A DNA stretch of 64,000 nucleotides from Caldilineaceae bacterium (lineage in GTDB: Bacteria > Chloroflexota > Anaerolineae > Caldilineales > Caldilineaceae): positions 1 through 64,000 of the forward strand of contig JAPKMW010000038.1 of assembly GCA_026645575.1 (NCBI GenBank), given 5' to 3'. The translations under genes and the position numbers were made by a program. Position 1 is the stretch's first letter; the number at the start of each line of letters is the position of its first letter. Shown piece by piece: positions 25,790 to 36,800 of this stretch. A model generated the notes under the pieces. The model was given only the letters and a program-made list of their open reading frames with translations, did not search any database and had not been told where the DNA came from.

Positions 25790-25841
25790 GTAGTAAAGAC
25801 TTTAGTCTTTGTCCTCGTGGGAAGACTAAAGTCTTTACTAC
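25790..25841. repeat. GTAGTAAAGACTTTAGTCTT inverted repeat
   Basis: Perfect 20-bp arms (25790-25809, 25822-25841) with a 12-base loop. The right arm ends one base before the glcF stop codon. Each arm itself contains the dyad AAGACTTTAGTCTT. A terminator role for glcF is possible. Confidence 0.85.
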
Positions 25842-27101
25842 CTACCCATTTCCATACGCTCTATCCAGCAATTCCATCGTATGCCAGATTGGCAGCGACC
25901 GCCCCTGTGCTTGCAGGTGCGTTTGGATCTGCATCATACAACCAATGTTGCCTGTCACCACGGCCTGTGCGCCAGTTGACAGGACGTTCTTCGCTTTGCG
26001 TTCGCCCAATTCACGGGCGATCTCCGGCTGTTCTAGATTATAGGTGCCGGCGGAACCGCAACAAAGCTCCCCTTCCGGCACTTCACGCAGGGTAAGATTT
26101 GGAATGGCCGTCAATAGTCGTCGCGGCTGGCTTGTTACCCGTTGCGCATGCGCAAGGTGACACGCATCATGATAGGCCACAATGAGGGGTTCTGTCAAGG
26201 GGGGTGGCGTGAGCAAACCTAGTTCATGCAAGAAAACACTGACATCTTTAACCCGACCGGCAAAGGCACGCGCCGCATTTTCATCTGGGGTGCCGGCAAA
26301 AAGCAGGCCATATTCGCGCATCCCGGAACCGCAACCGGCAGCATTGGTGACAATCGCATCGACATCGGCCGGAAACACCGTCAGGTTCTTGCGGGCCAGA
26401 CTTTTTGCCTGAGTCGCGTCACCGGTGTGCATGGACAGTGAGCCGCAACAGCCTTGATTAGCGGGGATCACCACCTCGACGCCATTGCGTGCCAGCACCC
26501 GCAACGTCGCCCAGTTGATGGACGGTGACAACACTTGCTGGACACAACCGGCTAACAAGGCCACCCGTGCGCGGCGCGTCCCTTCTGCCGGATAAATGGC
26601 TGGTAACGGTTGGGCCTTCGGTAAGTTCGTCGGCAGCAGATCAAGCATCGACCCCAGGCTACCCGGCAAAAACGGGCGCACCGGCGCGGCTAGTTTGCCC
26701 ATTATGGCTGCCAGCCGAAAGCGGTTCGGATAGGGCAGCGTTTCGCGCACCAGCAGACGGGTCAAGCGTTCCATAGGCGTGCGACGGCGTTGCTCTTCGG
26801 CGCGAGTGCGGAAGGGCATCAACAACTCGCCATACTCTACCCCCGACGGACAGGCCGTGACACAGGCCATACAGCCTAGACAGCGATCCACAAAGGGGGT
26901 GATGGCGTCCAGCTCCAGCCCGCCTTCGAGCTGTTCTTTCATCAAAAAGATGCGTCCGCGCGGCGAATCCATCTCTTCGCCCAACACCTTGTAGGTGGGA
27001 CAGGCTGAGAGGCAAAAGCCACAATGGACACATTTATCAACGGCGTGGGCCATAGCTGGTCCTTGGGCGCCGAGGGTTTCGAGTGGAATGGTATGTTGCA
27101 T
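25842..27101 (-). CDS. glcF: Glycolate oxidase iron-sulfur subunit GlcF
   Basis: A 419-residue Fe-S electron-transfer subunit. Two 4Fe-4S motifs are visible near the N-terminus: [12 protein letters not shown] and [12 protein letters not shown]. Two CCG-type motifs follow ([12 protein letters not shown] and CCGSAGTYN), as in GlcF and heterodisulfide reductase subunits. It passes electrons from GlcD/GlcE flavins to the quinone pool at the membrane. ATG at 27101 ([11 protein letters not shown]) is the likely start; the open frame further upstream is encoded by an inverted repeat. It follows glcE on the same strand. Confidence 0.92.
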   Translation of the reverse strand: MQHTIPLETLGAQGPAMAHAVDKCVHCGFCLSACPTYKVLGEEMDSPRGRIFLMKEQLEGGLELDAITPFVDRCLGCMACVTACPSGVEYGELLMPFRTRAEEQRRRTPMERLTRLLVRETLPYPNRFRLAAIMGKLAAPVRPFLPGSLGSMLDLLPTNLPKAQPLPAIYPAEGTRRARVALLAGCVQQVLSPSINWATLRVLARNGVEVVIPANQGCCGSLSMHTGDATQAKSLARKNLTVFPADVDAIVTNAAGCGSGMREYGLLFAGTPDENAARAFAGRVKDVSVFLHELGLLTPPPLTEPLIVAYHDACHLAHAQRVTSQPRRLLTAIPNLTLREVPEGELCCGSAGTYNLEQPEIARELGERKAKNVLSTGAQAVVTGNIGCMMQIQTHLQAQGRSLPIWHTMELLDRAYGNG

Positions 27102-27126
27102 GATTTTTATGATTCGTGAACTACGC

Positions 27127-27193
27127 AGGTGCGTGGCACTGGTCAGGACAACTTTGTCGTTCCAGCTAATCAACTGACCAGTGCCGCGCACCT
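27127..27193. repeat. Inverted repeat between glcE and glcF
   Basis: Arms 27127-27146 and 27174-27193 are 20 bp with one mismatch and contain GGCACTGGTCAG. It lies within the presumed glc transcript, directly after glcE. Confidence 0.75.
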
Positions 27194-27201
27194 AGCGCTG
27201 C

Positions 27202-28314
27202 TTAAAAAGTCGGAAACCGCTGCTGCGGATCTAAAGCAGCTTTGATTCGTTGGGTGAAGGCTTGCCCCTGTTGAACGCCGAGCAAGGGTTTGGTGCTTTC
27301 GCCTCGCACGACTAAACCGCTCACCCCCTGTTGGGTGAGCCAGCCATCCAGCGTCTGGATCGGCGCCGGCCAAGCTAACCAGAGCAGATTGCCACCCACG
27401 GCATAGCGGCGTGGCGCTCCTTGTGCCGCCAATGCGCTTTCCAGGTGGGCCGCTTTGCCGATGCTGGTCGCCACTTTGACCAGCGTTGTCCCAGCCGGCG
27501 CCCAGGTAAATTCGCGGGCGGCTGTCCATAGTGCAGCGTCGGCATCAGCAGTGAACATTTCACCGGTAGCCGCTTGAGCGCCGATGATTTTGCGGATTTG
27601 GTCAACCCGTTGGGCCAGCAAGTTAGACAAGCCACCAATACGGACAAGCAGTTGATAGGTTGGCGCTTTGTCCGCCGCTGTATCCACCACCAGATCGAGT
27701 GCATAGACATCAAAATGGGTATCGACCACCCGTTGCATCCCGGCAACGGCGGATTGAATATCGCTGTAGCTGACTTGCAAAGTGGCATAGGCTGCTGGCT
27801 GGGGGAAGACCTTAAAGCTCACCTCGGTGATGATGCCAAACTGGCCCAGGCTGCCCACCATCAATTTAGGCAAGTCAAACCCGGCGGCGTTCTTCACGAC
27901 TTTGCCGCCGCCACGCACCAGTCGCCCCTGCCCATCGACAAAGCGGACGCCGATCAAAAAATCGCGCACGCCACCATAGCGATAGCGCCCGGAACCGCTG
28001 AGACCAGCAGCAACCGTGCCGCCTAAGGTTGCGCCGGCGTCTACCAACGGCGGGTCAAAGGGCATGAATTGCTCGTGTTGGGCCAACGCCGCGGCTACAT
28101 CACGCAGCGGGGTGCCGGCCAACGCGGTGAAGGTATATTCGCCCGGTTCGTATTCGAGAATGCCGGCGAGACCGCGCATGTCGATCACCGGCGCAGCCTC
28201 CACCGCGGCAAAGGTATGTTTGCTCTGCCCACCCCGCACCGATAGGCGCACATAATTCTGGACAAGCGCTCCAATATCTTCAACGGATTGGGGCTGCACA
28301 AAAAGATTACTCAT
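27202..28314 (-). CDS. glcE: Glycolate oxidase FAD-binding subunit GlcE
   Basis: A 370-residue PCMH-type FAD-binding protein, shorter than GlcD as expected. Visible FAD-binding patterns are SVRGGQSKH, GATLGGTVAAGLSG and GGGKVVKNAAGFDLPKL. It works with GlcD and GlcF to oxidise glycolate to glyoxylate. ATG at 28314 (MSNLFVQPQ) is preferred to a TTG at 28323. It begins 21 bp after the broken toxin gene at 28335, which with its antitoxin separates it from glcD. Confidence 0.92.
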   Translation of the reverse strand: MSNLFVQPQSVEDIGALVQNYVRLSVRGGQSKHTFAAVEAAPVIDMRGLAGILEYEPGEYTFTALAGTPLRDVAAALAQHEQFMPFDPPLVDAGATLGGTVAAGLSGSGRYRYGGVRDFLIGVRFVDGQGRLVRGGGKVVKNAAGFDLPKLMVGSLGQFGIITEVSFKVFPQPAAYATLQVSYSDIQSAVAGMQRVVDTHFDVYALDLVVDTAADKAPTYQLLVRIGGLSNLLAQRVDQIRKIIGAQAATGEMFTADADAALWTAAREFTWAPAGTTLVKVATSIGKAAHLESALAAQGAPRRYAVGGNLLWLAWPAPIQTLDGWLTQQGVSGLVVRGESTKPLLGVQQGQAFTQRIKAALDPQQRFPTF

Positions 28315-28334
28315 TGATCTCAACCAGTCAATTA

Positions 28335-28681
28335 CTATTTGCTAAACCGAACTTGGCCTTCGCTAACAACGACAAATTGATTCGGCAGCCGTTCCGCATA
28401 AGCGGATAGGAAGCGGCGAAGCGCATCAATCTTTTTCGCTGCCCGATCATCACTTAGACGTAGAAAGATCACACCATGATGAGGACGGCGTTCTCGATAA
28501 ACTTTTCTCCGAAATCCTTATCATTTGTGATCAAAATCCACTGTTCGCGGTAGGCTTTTTCAATAATCGCATCGTCACTGATACTGCGTGCTTGCTCATA
28601 AACTGAGAAAACTTCGTGCCCTTCATCGCGTAGCCAGGCTGCCACGCCAGGGCCGGTGCATTCATCAACGAGAAAACGCAT
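28335..28681 (-). pseudogene. DUF5615 PIN-like toxin, frameshifted
   Basis: The N-terminal frame reads MRFLVDECTGPGVAAWLRDEG and ends early with FIENAVLIMV. A second frame continues the family sequence from about 28500 (YRERRPHHGVIFLRLSDD, then LRRFLSAYAERLPNQFVVV) to a TAG at 28335. A single missing A in the run around GGAGAAAAGTTT would join them. The Asp residues of the nuclease site (LVDE, DKDFGE) are kept, but the C-terminal third is lost. The start overlaps the antitoxin stop (TAATG). It could also be a sequencing error. Confidence 0.75.
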
Positions 28682-28929
28682 TAAGCCAACTCCGGGGTTA
28701 GCGGTAGAAAGTCGCTGTTGGCAAGCGATTTCGTTGCAAACAGAAAGCAGGCTTGAATGTCTTCAATCGTCAAGCCTTGGTATTCATCAAGAATCTCATC
28801 GATAGTGGCGCCATGCGCTAATAGGTTCAGAATGTATTGGACAGTTAAGCGTGTACCGCGAATAACGGGCTTGCCGACCATCACCTGTGGGTTGATCGTA
28901 ATCCGTTCTAATAGTTGTTGATCTTGCAT
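28681..28929 (-). CDS. DUF433 antitoxin
   Basis: An 82-residue protein with the DUF433 signature: ITINPQVMVGKPVIRGTRLTV, then ILNLLAHGATIDEILDEY, a helix-turn-helix DNA-binding region. DUF433 proteins are antitoxins usually placed just before a DUF5615 toxin, exactly as here. The start at 28929 has AGGAGG-like GGAGGTAAGAAG upstream (CTTCTTACCTCC on the plus strand). Longer frames to 29211 overlap glcD and are not credible. Confidence 0.88.
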   Translation of the reverse strand: MQDQQLLERITINPQVMVGKPVIRGTRLTVQYILNLLAHGATIDEILDEYQGLTIEDIQACFLFATKSLANSDFLPLTPELA

Positions 28930-28973
28930 CTTCTTACCTCCTAGCGGGAAATCCAGCACGGCCGTCCCATACC

Positions 28974-30419
28974 CTACTCTCGCGAAATAATGCCTTGCTT
29001 TTCCAACGGATGCGGCCCATGATGCGCCAGTGTCGGCGCGGTGCCATCGGGCAACATCTTGCCGCGATTGGCGAGTTCTTGCGGGTCGATGGCTTGGCGG
29101 ATTTCGCGCATGACGCTTAGGTCGGTTTCGTTGAACATCACCGGCATAAAGTGGCGCTTTTCCATGCCGACGCCATGTTCGCCGGTGATCGAGCCGCCCA
29201 GGTCGATACACATTTGTAGGATGTCACCGGCCAGCGCTTCGGCCCGTTCCAGAGCGCCCTGCTCACGACCATTGTAGAGAATCAGCGGGTGCAAATTGCC
29301 GTCGCCGGCGTGAAAAACATTGGCAACGCGTAAATTGTACTGGCGACTGAGTGTCTCAATCCGCGCCAGCGCCTGACCCAAATGGCTGCGCGGCACCACA
29401 CCATCCTGCACAATGTAATCGGGGCTGAGACGACCGACCGCTGAAAAGGCGCCCTTGCGCCCCTTCCAAATGCGCATCCGGTCGGCGTCATCGGCGGCGA
29501 CCCGCACTTCAGTAGCGTCCGACTCTTCGATCACCTGCAACAGATGGGCAAATTCGGCCTCTACCTCGATGGACTCACCTTCCAACTCCACAATCAACAG
29601 CGCCGCCACATCCGGGTAGCCAGCGTTGACCGACGCTTCCGCCGCCTCAATCGCCAGTCGATCCATAATTTCCATGGCGCCGGGCAACAGGCCAGAGGCA
29701 ACCACACGCGCCACCGCATCCCCCGCCGCTTGTAGGCTATTATAGGCGGCCAGCACCGTGCGATAGCGTTCTGGTTTAGGCAGCAGCCGCAAGGTAATTT
29801 CCAATGCCACGCCAAAGAGACCTTCCGAGCCAACAAAAAAGCCGGTTAAGTCCGGGCCGACACCTTCTAGACTGTCGCCGCCCAGGTGGACCACTTCGCC
29901 GTCGGGCAACACGGCTTTGATGCCCAACACATGGTTGGCCGTCATGCCATATTTCAAACAGTGAGCGCCGCCAGAATTAAAAGCGACATTACCGCCGATA
30001 GTGCAAATGAGTTGGCTTGATGGATCAGGGGCATAGTAGAGACCGTGCGCCGCCGCCGCTTTGGAAACATCCAAGTTGACTACCCCCGGTTCTACCACCG
30101 CAATGCGCGCCTGCGGGTCGAGGCGCAGAATGCGATTAAGGCGATTGAGCGCAATGACAATCCCATTCTGAATCGGCAACGAACCGCCGGAAAGACTGGT
30201 GCCACTGCCGCGCGCCACAAAGGGTACGTTGTATTGATGACAGAGACGCACCGTCTCGATCACCTCTTCCTGGCTTTCGGCTAATACCACGGCCGCCGGG
30301 CGCGAACGAAAGGCGGTCAGCGCGTCGGATTCATAGGGTGTTAACTGCGGCGCCTTTTGCAGCAACCGCTTCTCAGGAAAACGAGTGGCAAGCGCCTGGA
30401 GCAGTTTTTCAGTCGTCAT
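28974..30419 (-). CDS. glcD: Glycolate oxidase subunit GlcD (FAD-linked oxidase)
   Basis: A 481-residue FAD-linked oxidase, typical length. The PCMH FAD-binding region includes [12 protein letters not shown] and [12 protein letters not shown]. The C-terminal domain carries [12 protein letters not shown] and the signature [10 protein letters not shown] (glycolate / D-lactate dehydrogenase type). It catalyses glycolate to glyoxylate with GlcE and GlcF. ATG at 30419 ([16 protein letters not shown]) is chosen because it opens on the family start; the frame upstream is intergenic. It is the first gene of the glc set. Confidence 0.93.
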   Translation of the reverse strand: MTTEKLLQALATRFPEKRLLQKAPQLTPYESDALTAFRSRPAAVVLAESQEEVIETVRLCHQYNVPFVARGSGTSLSGGSLPIQNGIVIALNRLNRILRLDPQARIAVVEPGVVNLDVSKAAAAHGLYYAPDPSSQLICTIGGNVAFNSGGAHCLKYGMTANHVLGIKAVLPDGEVVHLGGDSLEGVGPDLTGFFVGSEGLFGVALEITLRLLPKPERYRTVLAAYNSLQAAGDAVARVVASGLLPGAMEIMDRLAIEAAEASVNAGYPDVAALLIVELEGESIEVEAEFAHLLQVIEESDATEVRVAADDADRMRIWKGRKGAFSAVGRLSPDYIVQDGVVPRSHLGQALARIETLSRQYNLRVANVFHAGDGNLHPLILYNGREQGALERAEALAGDILQMCIDLGGSITGEHGVGMEKRHFMPVMFNETDLSVMREIRQAIDPQELANRGKMLPDGTAPTLAHHGPHPLEKQGIISRE

Positions 30420-30658
30420 AGGAAAATGTTCGTGAACAGTTATACAGACAGTTTTGCTGTCCTGATTGTAACGTAGAGGGGCAGCGTCCGTCAATTTAAC
30501 ATCGATCACACCGTTGCAACGCCATTGAAAGCTGAGCGCGTAATTCCACCACACCAGTTGAAAAGCTGAAAAGCAGCCGGATAGCTTCTCGCAAGTCCGT
30601 GACGCGCTGGGAACAGTGGCAGTTTGCGATCTCCCTGACTGAAAAGCAATCGCTTCGT

Positions 30659-30720
30659 TACGACAATTGTCGTACAGCCTATCGTAAATTTGACAATTTA
30701 TAGTACATCTGTGGTACACT
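30659..30720 (+). promoter_or_regulatory. Possible promoter of the amylopullulanase gene with upstream dyad
   Basis: TACGACAATTGTCGTA (30659-30674) is a perfect 16-bp palindrome in the gap between the divergent glcD and amylase genes. TTGACA (30690-30695) and TACACT (30715-30720) could be -35 and -10 boxes, though the 19-bp spacer is long, so a helper activator is likely if it is used. Confidence 0.45.
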
Positions 30721-30732
30721 TTTCGCCAATTT

Positions 30733-30750
30733 AATGCAACCGCTTGCATT
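30733..30750 (+). promoter_or_regulatory. LacI/MalR-type operator
   Basis: AATGCAACCGCTTGCATT has 7-bp mirror arms and the GCAAnCGnTTGC core typical of LacI-family (MalR/CcpA-like) operators. It lies 64 bp before the amylopullulanase start and just after the likely -10 box, a good place for repression relieved by a maltose-type signal. Confidence 0.7.
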
Positions 30751-30813
30751 AACAAACTGCGCTCCCTTTGTTTACATTTTTGTAGATTTGCAAAGTTCAT
30801 ACTGGAGGACCCG

Positions 30814-33800
30814 ATGCGAGATATGCCCAAACGCGCTCGTCTGTTGCATGGCCTGGTGGTCATTGCGTTGCTCTCTTCTCTGCTCGGCACACCCCTAACA
30901 TCGCTGCCCGCCTTAGCCGATCACACGCCCACCCCGACCAGCGTCGCCCTGGTCGGGGATTTGCAAAGTGAAATTGGTTGCCCCGGCGATTGGCAACCTG
31001 AATGCGTCGCCAGTGAACTCACGAACGATGCCAATGATGATGTCTGGCAAGGCACATTTACCTTGCCGGCCGGCGCCTGGAAGTACAAAGCGGCGCTCAA
31101 TGATAGTTGGGCGGAAAACTACGGCGCCAACGCCCAAGCCAATGGCGCTGACATTCCGCTCAATCTCGCCACCGCCACCAACGTAAAATTCTATTACGAT
31201 CACAAATCCCACTGGATCACGAATAACCAGACGGCAGTGATTGCCGTTGCGCCCGGTAGCTTCCAGAGTGAACTGGGCTGTTCCGGCGACTGGCAGCCGG
31301 ACTGCTTGCGCTCCTGGTTGCAAGACCCTGACGGCGACGGGATCTACACCTTTGTCACGACGGCCCTCCCTGCCGGCAGTTATGCGGGTAAAGTTGCGCT
31401 CAACGAAAGTTGGACCATCAACTATGGCGCCGGCGGTGTCCAAGATGGCCCTGACATTCCATTTACTGTTGCCAACAACGGCGATACCGTCACCTTTAGC
31501 TACAACGCCACGACCCATGTGTTGACCATCACCGTCCCCACTGAACCGACCGACGACCTGGCGGCGCTTGTCCAAGCACCGGTGCGCCATCCCATCCAGG
31601 ATGCCGTCTTCTATTTTGTCATGCCCGACCGCTTCCACAACGGCAGCACCGCCAACGACCAGGGTGGTCTCACCGGCGACCGCCTAGTCACCGGCTTTGA
31701 CCCGACCGACAAGGGCTTCTATCATGGCGGCGACCTGGCCGGCCTCCTGGCAAAGATGGATTATCTCGACCAGATGGGCGTGACCGCTATCTGGATGACG
31801 CCGATGTTCAAGAATCGCCCGGTGCAGGGCAGCGGCAGTGACATTTCCGCCGGCTACCACGGCTACTGGATCACCGACTTCACCCAGATCGACCCCCACT
31901 TTGGCACCAACGCCGAGTTGGAACAGGTGATCACCGAGGCGCATAACCGGGGCATCAAGATCTTCTTTGACATCATCACCAACCACACAGCCGATGTCAT
32001 TCAGTATGCGGAAAATCAATATAGTTACCGCAACAAGGCCGACTTCCCTTATAAAGATGCCGACGGCGCGACCTTTGATGACCGTGACTATGCCGGCGGC
32101 ACAACCTTCCCGACCTTAAACGCAACAACCAGCTTCCCCTATACGCCGGTCTTTGCGCAGCCGAGTGACGCCACGGTGAAAGTCCCTGCCTGGCTCAATG
32201 ACCCGATCTACTATCACAACCGCGGCAACTCCACTTTTGTCGGCGAAAACTCACTCTATGGCGATTTCTTCGGCCTGGACGATCTCTTCACCGAACAGCC
32301 GGCTGTGGTGCAGGGGTTGATCGACATCCACAAGATCTGGATCACCAACTTTGATATTGACGGCTTCCGCGTCGATACAGTCAAGCATGTCAACGCCGAA
32401 TTCTGGCAACAATTCGCCCCGGCCATTCTCGACCATGCCAAAGCCGCCGGCAAAAATGACTTCTTCATCTTTGGCGAAGTCTTTAGCGGCAATGTCAACC
32501 TCCTGAGTTACTACACCACCGCTGCATCCATGCCCGCCGTGTTGGACTTCCAATTCCAGGAAGGCGTGCGCAGCTACATCTCTAATGGCGGCGCATCCGA
32601 TGGCATGAAGAGCGTCTTTGAAAACGACGACTATTACATCGACGCCGACAGCAACGCCTATGCGCTGCCCACCTTTATCGGCAACCATGACCGGGGCCGC
32701 TTTGGCTGGTTCCTCAAGAGCGACCAGCCGACCGCCAGCGATGCACAACTGCTGGCCCGCAGCAAGCTGGCCCATGCGCTTATGTACTTTGCCCGTGGGA
32801 TGCCCGTGGTCTACTATGGTGACGAACAGGGCTTCACCGGCGACGGCGGCGACAAAGATGCGCGCCAGGATATGATGCCCAGCCAGGTCGCCTCGTATAA
32901 CGACGACGACCTGATCGGCACCACGGCCACCACCGCCGACGCCAACTTTGACCAAAATCACCCGCTCTATCTGGCCTACCAGAGCTATGCAACCCTGCGC
33001 CAGGCTCACCCCGCCTTGGTCAATGGCGCACAGATTCACCGCTATAGCAGCAACGCGGCCGGAATCTACGCCTTTAGCCGCATGGAACGGCAAGAACGGG
33101 TTGAATATGTGGTCGCGGTCAACAGCGCCACCGGCCCCCAAAGCGCCACTGTGCCGACTTTCTACGCCGCTGGGACACAATTTGACCTGCTGCTGGCCGA
33201 AGGGTCAGTTGCTGCCAGCTTGACCACTGACGCCAATGGCGCCCTTGCCATCAACCTGCCGGCGCTCGGCTTCGCTATCTACAAAGCCGCCGTCGCCCTG
33301 CCGGCCAGCACCGCCGCGCCGACGATCAGCATTAGCAACCTGACCAACAATCAGGAAGTGACGTTGGGAACCCAAAATCTGGACGGCAACACGGTTCCCG
33401 ACCGGCTGGAGATTCGGGCGGCGGTCGCCGGCACGGGCTACGCCGAAGTAACCTTTGCCGTGCGCGCCACAGGAACGACCACCTACACCGTCGTTGGCGT
33501 CGATGACAACCCGCCCTACCGCGTCTTCTACAACGCCAAAGGCTTGCCGGCCAACACAACGCTTGATATTCTGGCGATTGTCAACGATCTCAACGGCAAT
33601 CTCAAGGGCGCCACGGTAACGGGCGTTAAGCCGGTTACGGCCACGCCGCCTAGCGATAGCCAGTACAAGTACGCCGTAATCCACTATCAACGCAGCGCCG
33701 GCGACTATGGTGATCACACGACCGGCAACTACAACGACTTCTGGGGTCTCCACCTGTGGGGCGAGGCGATTGACGCCAGCGAAGGCACTGAATGGACGAC

Positions 33801-36800
33801 GCCCAAACCCTTCCTGGGTGAAGACAGCTATGGCCGCTTTGCCTGGATCAAGTTGCAGGATTCAAGCAAGGATGTTAACTTCATCGTCCACAAGGGCGAT
33901 GTCAAAGATGGCACTGACGCTGACCGCAAATTCAACCCTAACAGCGACAGCCCGGAGATCTGGCTGAAACAAGGCGATGCCAACTTCTATACCTCGCAAG
34001 CCGCGGCGCAGGGCTTTGTGACCATTCACTACAAGCGCACCGATGCTACCTACACCGGCTGGGGTCTCCACCTCTGGGGTGACGGCTTGGGGACAGGCGT
34101 GCCGACAGAGTGGGCCAATCCGCGCGCCTATGACGGCGTTGATGATTTCGGCGCTTATTGGAACGTGCCGATTAGCGACGCCACTAAGCCCGTCAACTTC
34201 ATCATTCACCAGGGTGATACCAAAGACCCCGGCCCCGACCAGAGCATGAACCCGCTCGATGGCGCTGACGCCTGGGTCATCTCCGGCGATGCAACGGTCT
34301 ACAAGCAGCGGGGCGCGGCGGAAAAATTCGCCATTATCCACTATCACCGCCCCGCCGGTGACTATGGCGCGCCCGAAGGGCTCCCGACCAGCAGCAACTA
34401 TGCCGATTTCTGGGGGATGCACGTCTGGGATGGTGCGGCTGCACCCAATCCATCTTGGCAGCAGCCGGTGAAACCGGCCGGGCAAGATGGCTTTGGCATC
34501 TGGTTCAAAGTGCCGTTGACCGCGGACGCCACCGAACTGGCCTACATTCTGCACCGGGGCGACACCAAAGACCCCGGCCCGGATCAGTTCCTGAAGCTGG
34601 GCAAGTTTGGCTATGAGGTCTGGCAATTGCAAGGCGCCGCAGCCGAAGACGATTACCTGCTGCCCATCCGCAAGGGCGCTGTGGCCGGCGGTGACTTGAG
34701 CAAAGCCCAGGCCCACTGGGTTAGCCAGGATACGATTGCCTGGGACATTGGGGCCAGCCCCAACACGACCTACACGCTGGTCTATGCTGCGGAAGGTGGG
34801 TTGCAGTTGACCGCCAACGGTATCACCGGCGGCAGCGCGCTGAATCTGACCTATGACGCTGCGGGGTTGAGCGACGCCGTCAAGGCCAAGTTCCCGCACC
34901 TGGCAACCTATAAGGCATTCAAGATCAGCGCCGGTGACTTATCCGCCGTCCCGACCATCCTCAAGGGGCAGACGGCAATTGCAGCCATGAGCGGCGGTCT
35001 GGTCGTCGATGCCACCAGTTTGCAACTCCCCGGTGTGTTGGACGAATTGTACACCTACACGGGGACATTGGGCGTCAGCTACAACGGTAACGCGCCGACT
35101 CTCAGCATCTGGGCGCCGACAGCTAAATCAGTGAAGTTGCACCTCTTTGACAACAGCACCGTGCCGACCGCCACCCAAATCATCGACATGACGGCGGGCG
35201 ACAAAGGCGTCTGGCGCGCCACCGGCGATGCCAGTTGGACGGGCAAGTATTATCTCTACGAAGTTGCCGTCTATGTGCGCAAAACGGACCAGGTGGAACA
35301 GAACATTGTCACCGATCCCTATTCGCTGGCGCTGGCGACCAATAGCCAACGCAGCCTGATTGTCAACCTGGATGATCCGGCGCTGAAACCAGCCAATTGG
35401 GACACCCATACCACGCCATCGCTAACGGCGCCGGAAAATAGTGTCCTCTACGAGTTGCATGTGCGCGACTTTAGCATCAATGACAGCACCGTGCCGGCGG
35501 CAGATCGCGGCACCTTTAACGCCTTTACCGCAACCAACAGCAACGGCATGAAGCACCTCAAGTCGCTGGCTGCTGCCGGGTTGACCCATGTCCACCTGCT
35601 GCCGGCCTTTGACTGCGCGACCATCAACGAGAACAAAGCCGAGCGGGTCGAGCCGACGATCCCCAACGCCGCCCCTGATTCCGACCAGCAACAGGCGGCA
35701 GTGGATGCAGTGAAGGATCAGGATGGCTTTAACTGGTGCTATGACCCCTATCACTACACCGTGCCAGAAGGCAGTTATGCCACCAACCCCGAAGGCGTCA
35801 CCCGCATCATCGAATTCCGCAAAATGGTGCAGGCGCTCCATGCCGCCAAGTTGCGCGTGGTGATGGATGTGGTCTATAACCATACCGCCGCCAGCGGTCA
35901 GGACGCCAAATCGGTTTTGGACAAGGTCGTCCCCGGCTACTACCATCGTCTCAACGCCGACGGCGCTGTCGAAACCAGCACCTGTTGCCAGAACACGGCG
36001 ACCGAACATGCCATGATGGAAAAGCTGATGATCGACTCGCTCGTCACCTGGGCGACGATGTATGGCGTCGATGGTTTCCGCTTCGACCTCATGGGCCATC
36101 ACATGAAGAGCAACATGGAGAAGGTGCGTGACACCCTGCGTGCCATCGACCCAAACATCATCATCTATGGCGAAGGCTGGAACTTTGGCGAAGTGGCAAA
36201 CGACGTGCGCGGCGTCAACGCCACCCAACTCAACCTGGCTGGCACCGGCATCGGCACCTTTAGCGACCGCCTGCGTGATGCGGTGCGGGGCGGCGGGCCA
36301 TTTGACGGCAGCAACGATCTGGTCAAAAACCAGGGCTTTATCAATGGTCTCTACTATGATCCCAACAGCGCCAACAGTGGTTCCGCCGCTGAAAAGGCCG
36401 AACTGTTGCTCTCGGCGGATCAGATTCGGGTTGGCCTGGCCGGCAACCTGGCCGACTATGAGTTTATCGACCGCAACGGCAATCTGGTCAAGGGGTCGCA
36501 GGTCGATTACAATGGCTCGCCCGCTGGGTACAACCAAGACCCGCAAGAGCATATCATCTATGTCGAAGCGCACGACAACCAGACCTTGTGGGACATCAGC
36601 GCCTACAAACATGCGTCCAGTGTGAGCATGGCCGACCGTGTGCGGGCGCAGAACTTGGGCATCGACTTCACCGTGCTGGCGCAGGGCGTCCCCTTCCTCC
36701 ACGCCGGGCAGGAGATTCTGCGTTCCAAGTCGCTCGACCGCAACAGCTATAACTCCGGCGACTGGTTCAACAAATTGGACTTCACCTACCAGAGCAACAA

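Noticed and set aside
28681..29211. 176-residue version of the DUF433 protein
   Set aside because: The first 94 codons overlap the 3' end of glcD in another frame; the true start at 28929 has a ribosome-binding site.
28974..30890. 638-residue version of GlcD
   Set aside because: The extra 157 N-terminal residues come from the intergenic region; the family begins at ATG 30419.
32251..34899. Long minus-strand frames of 309 and 345 codons
   Set aside because: They mirror the plus-strand CBM41 and GH13 regions and arise from codon bias.
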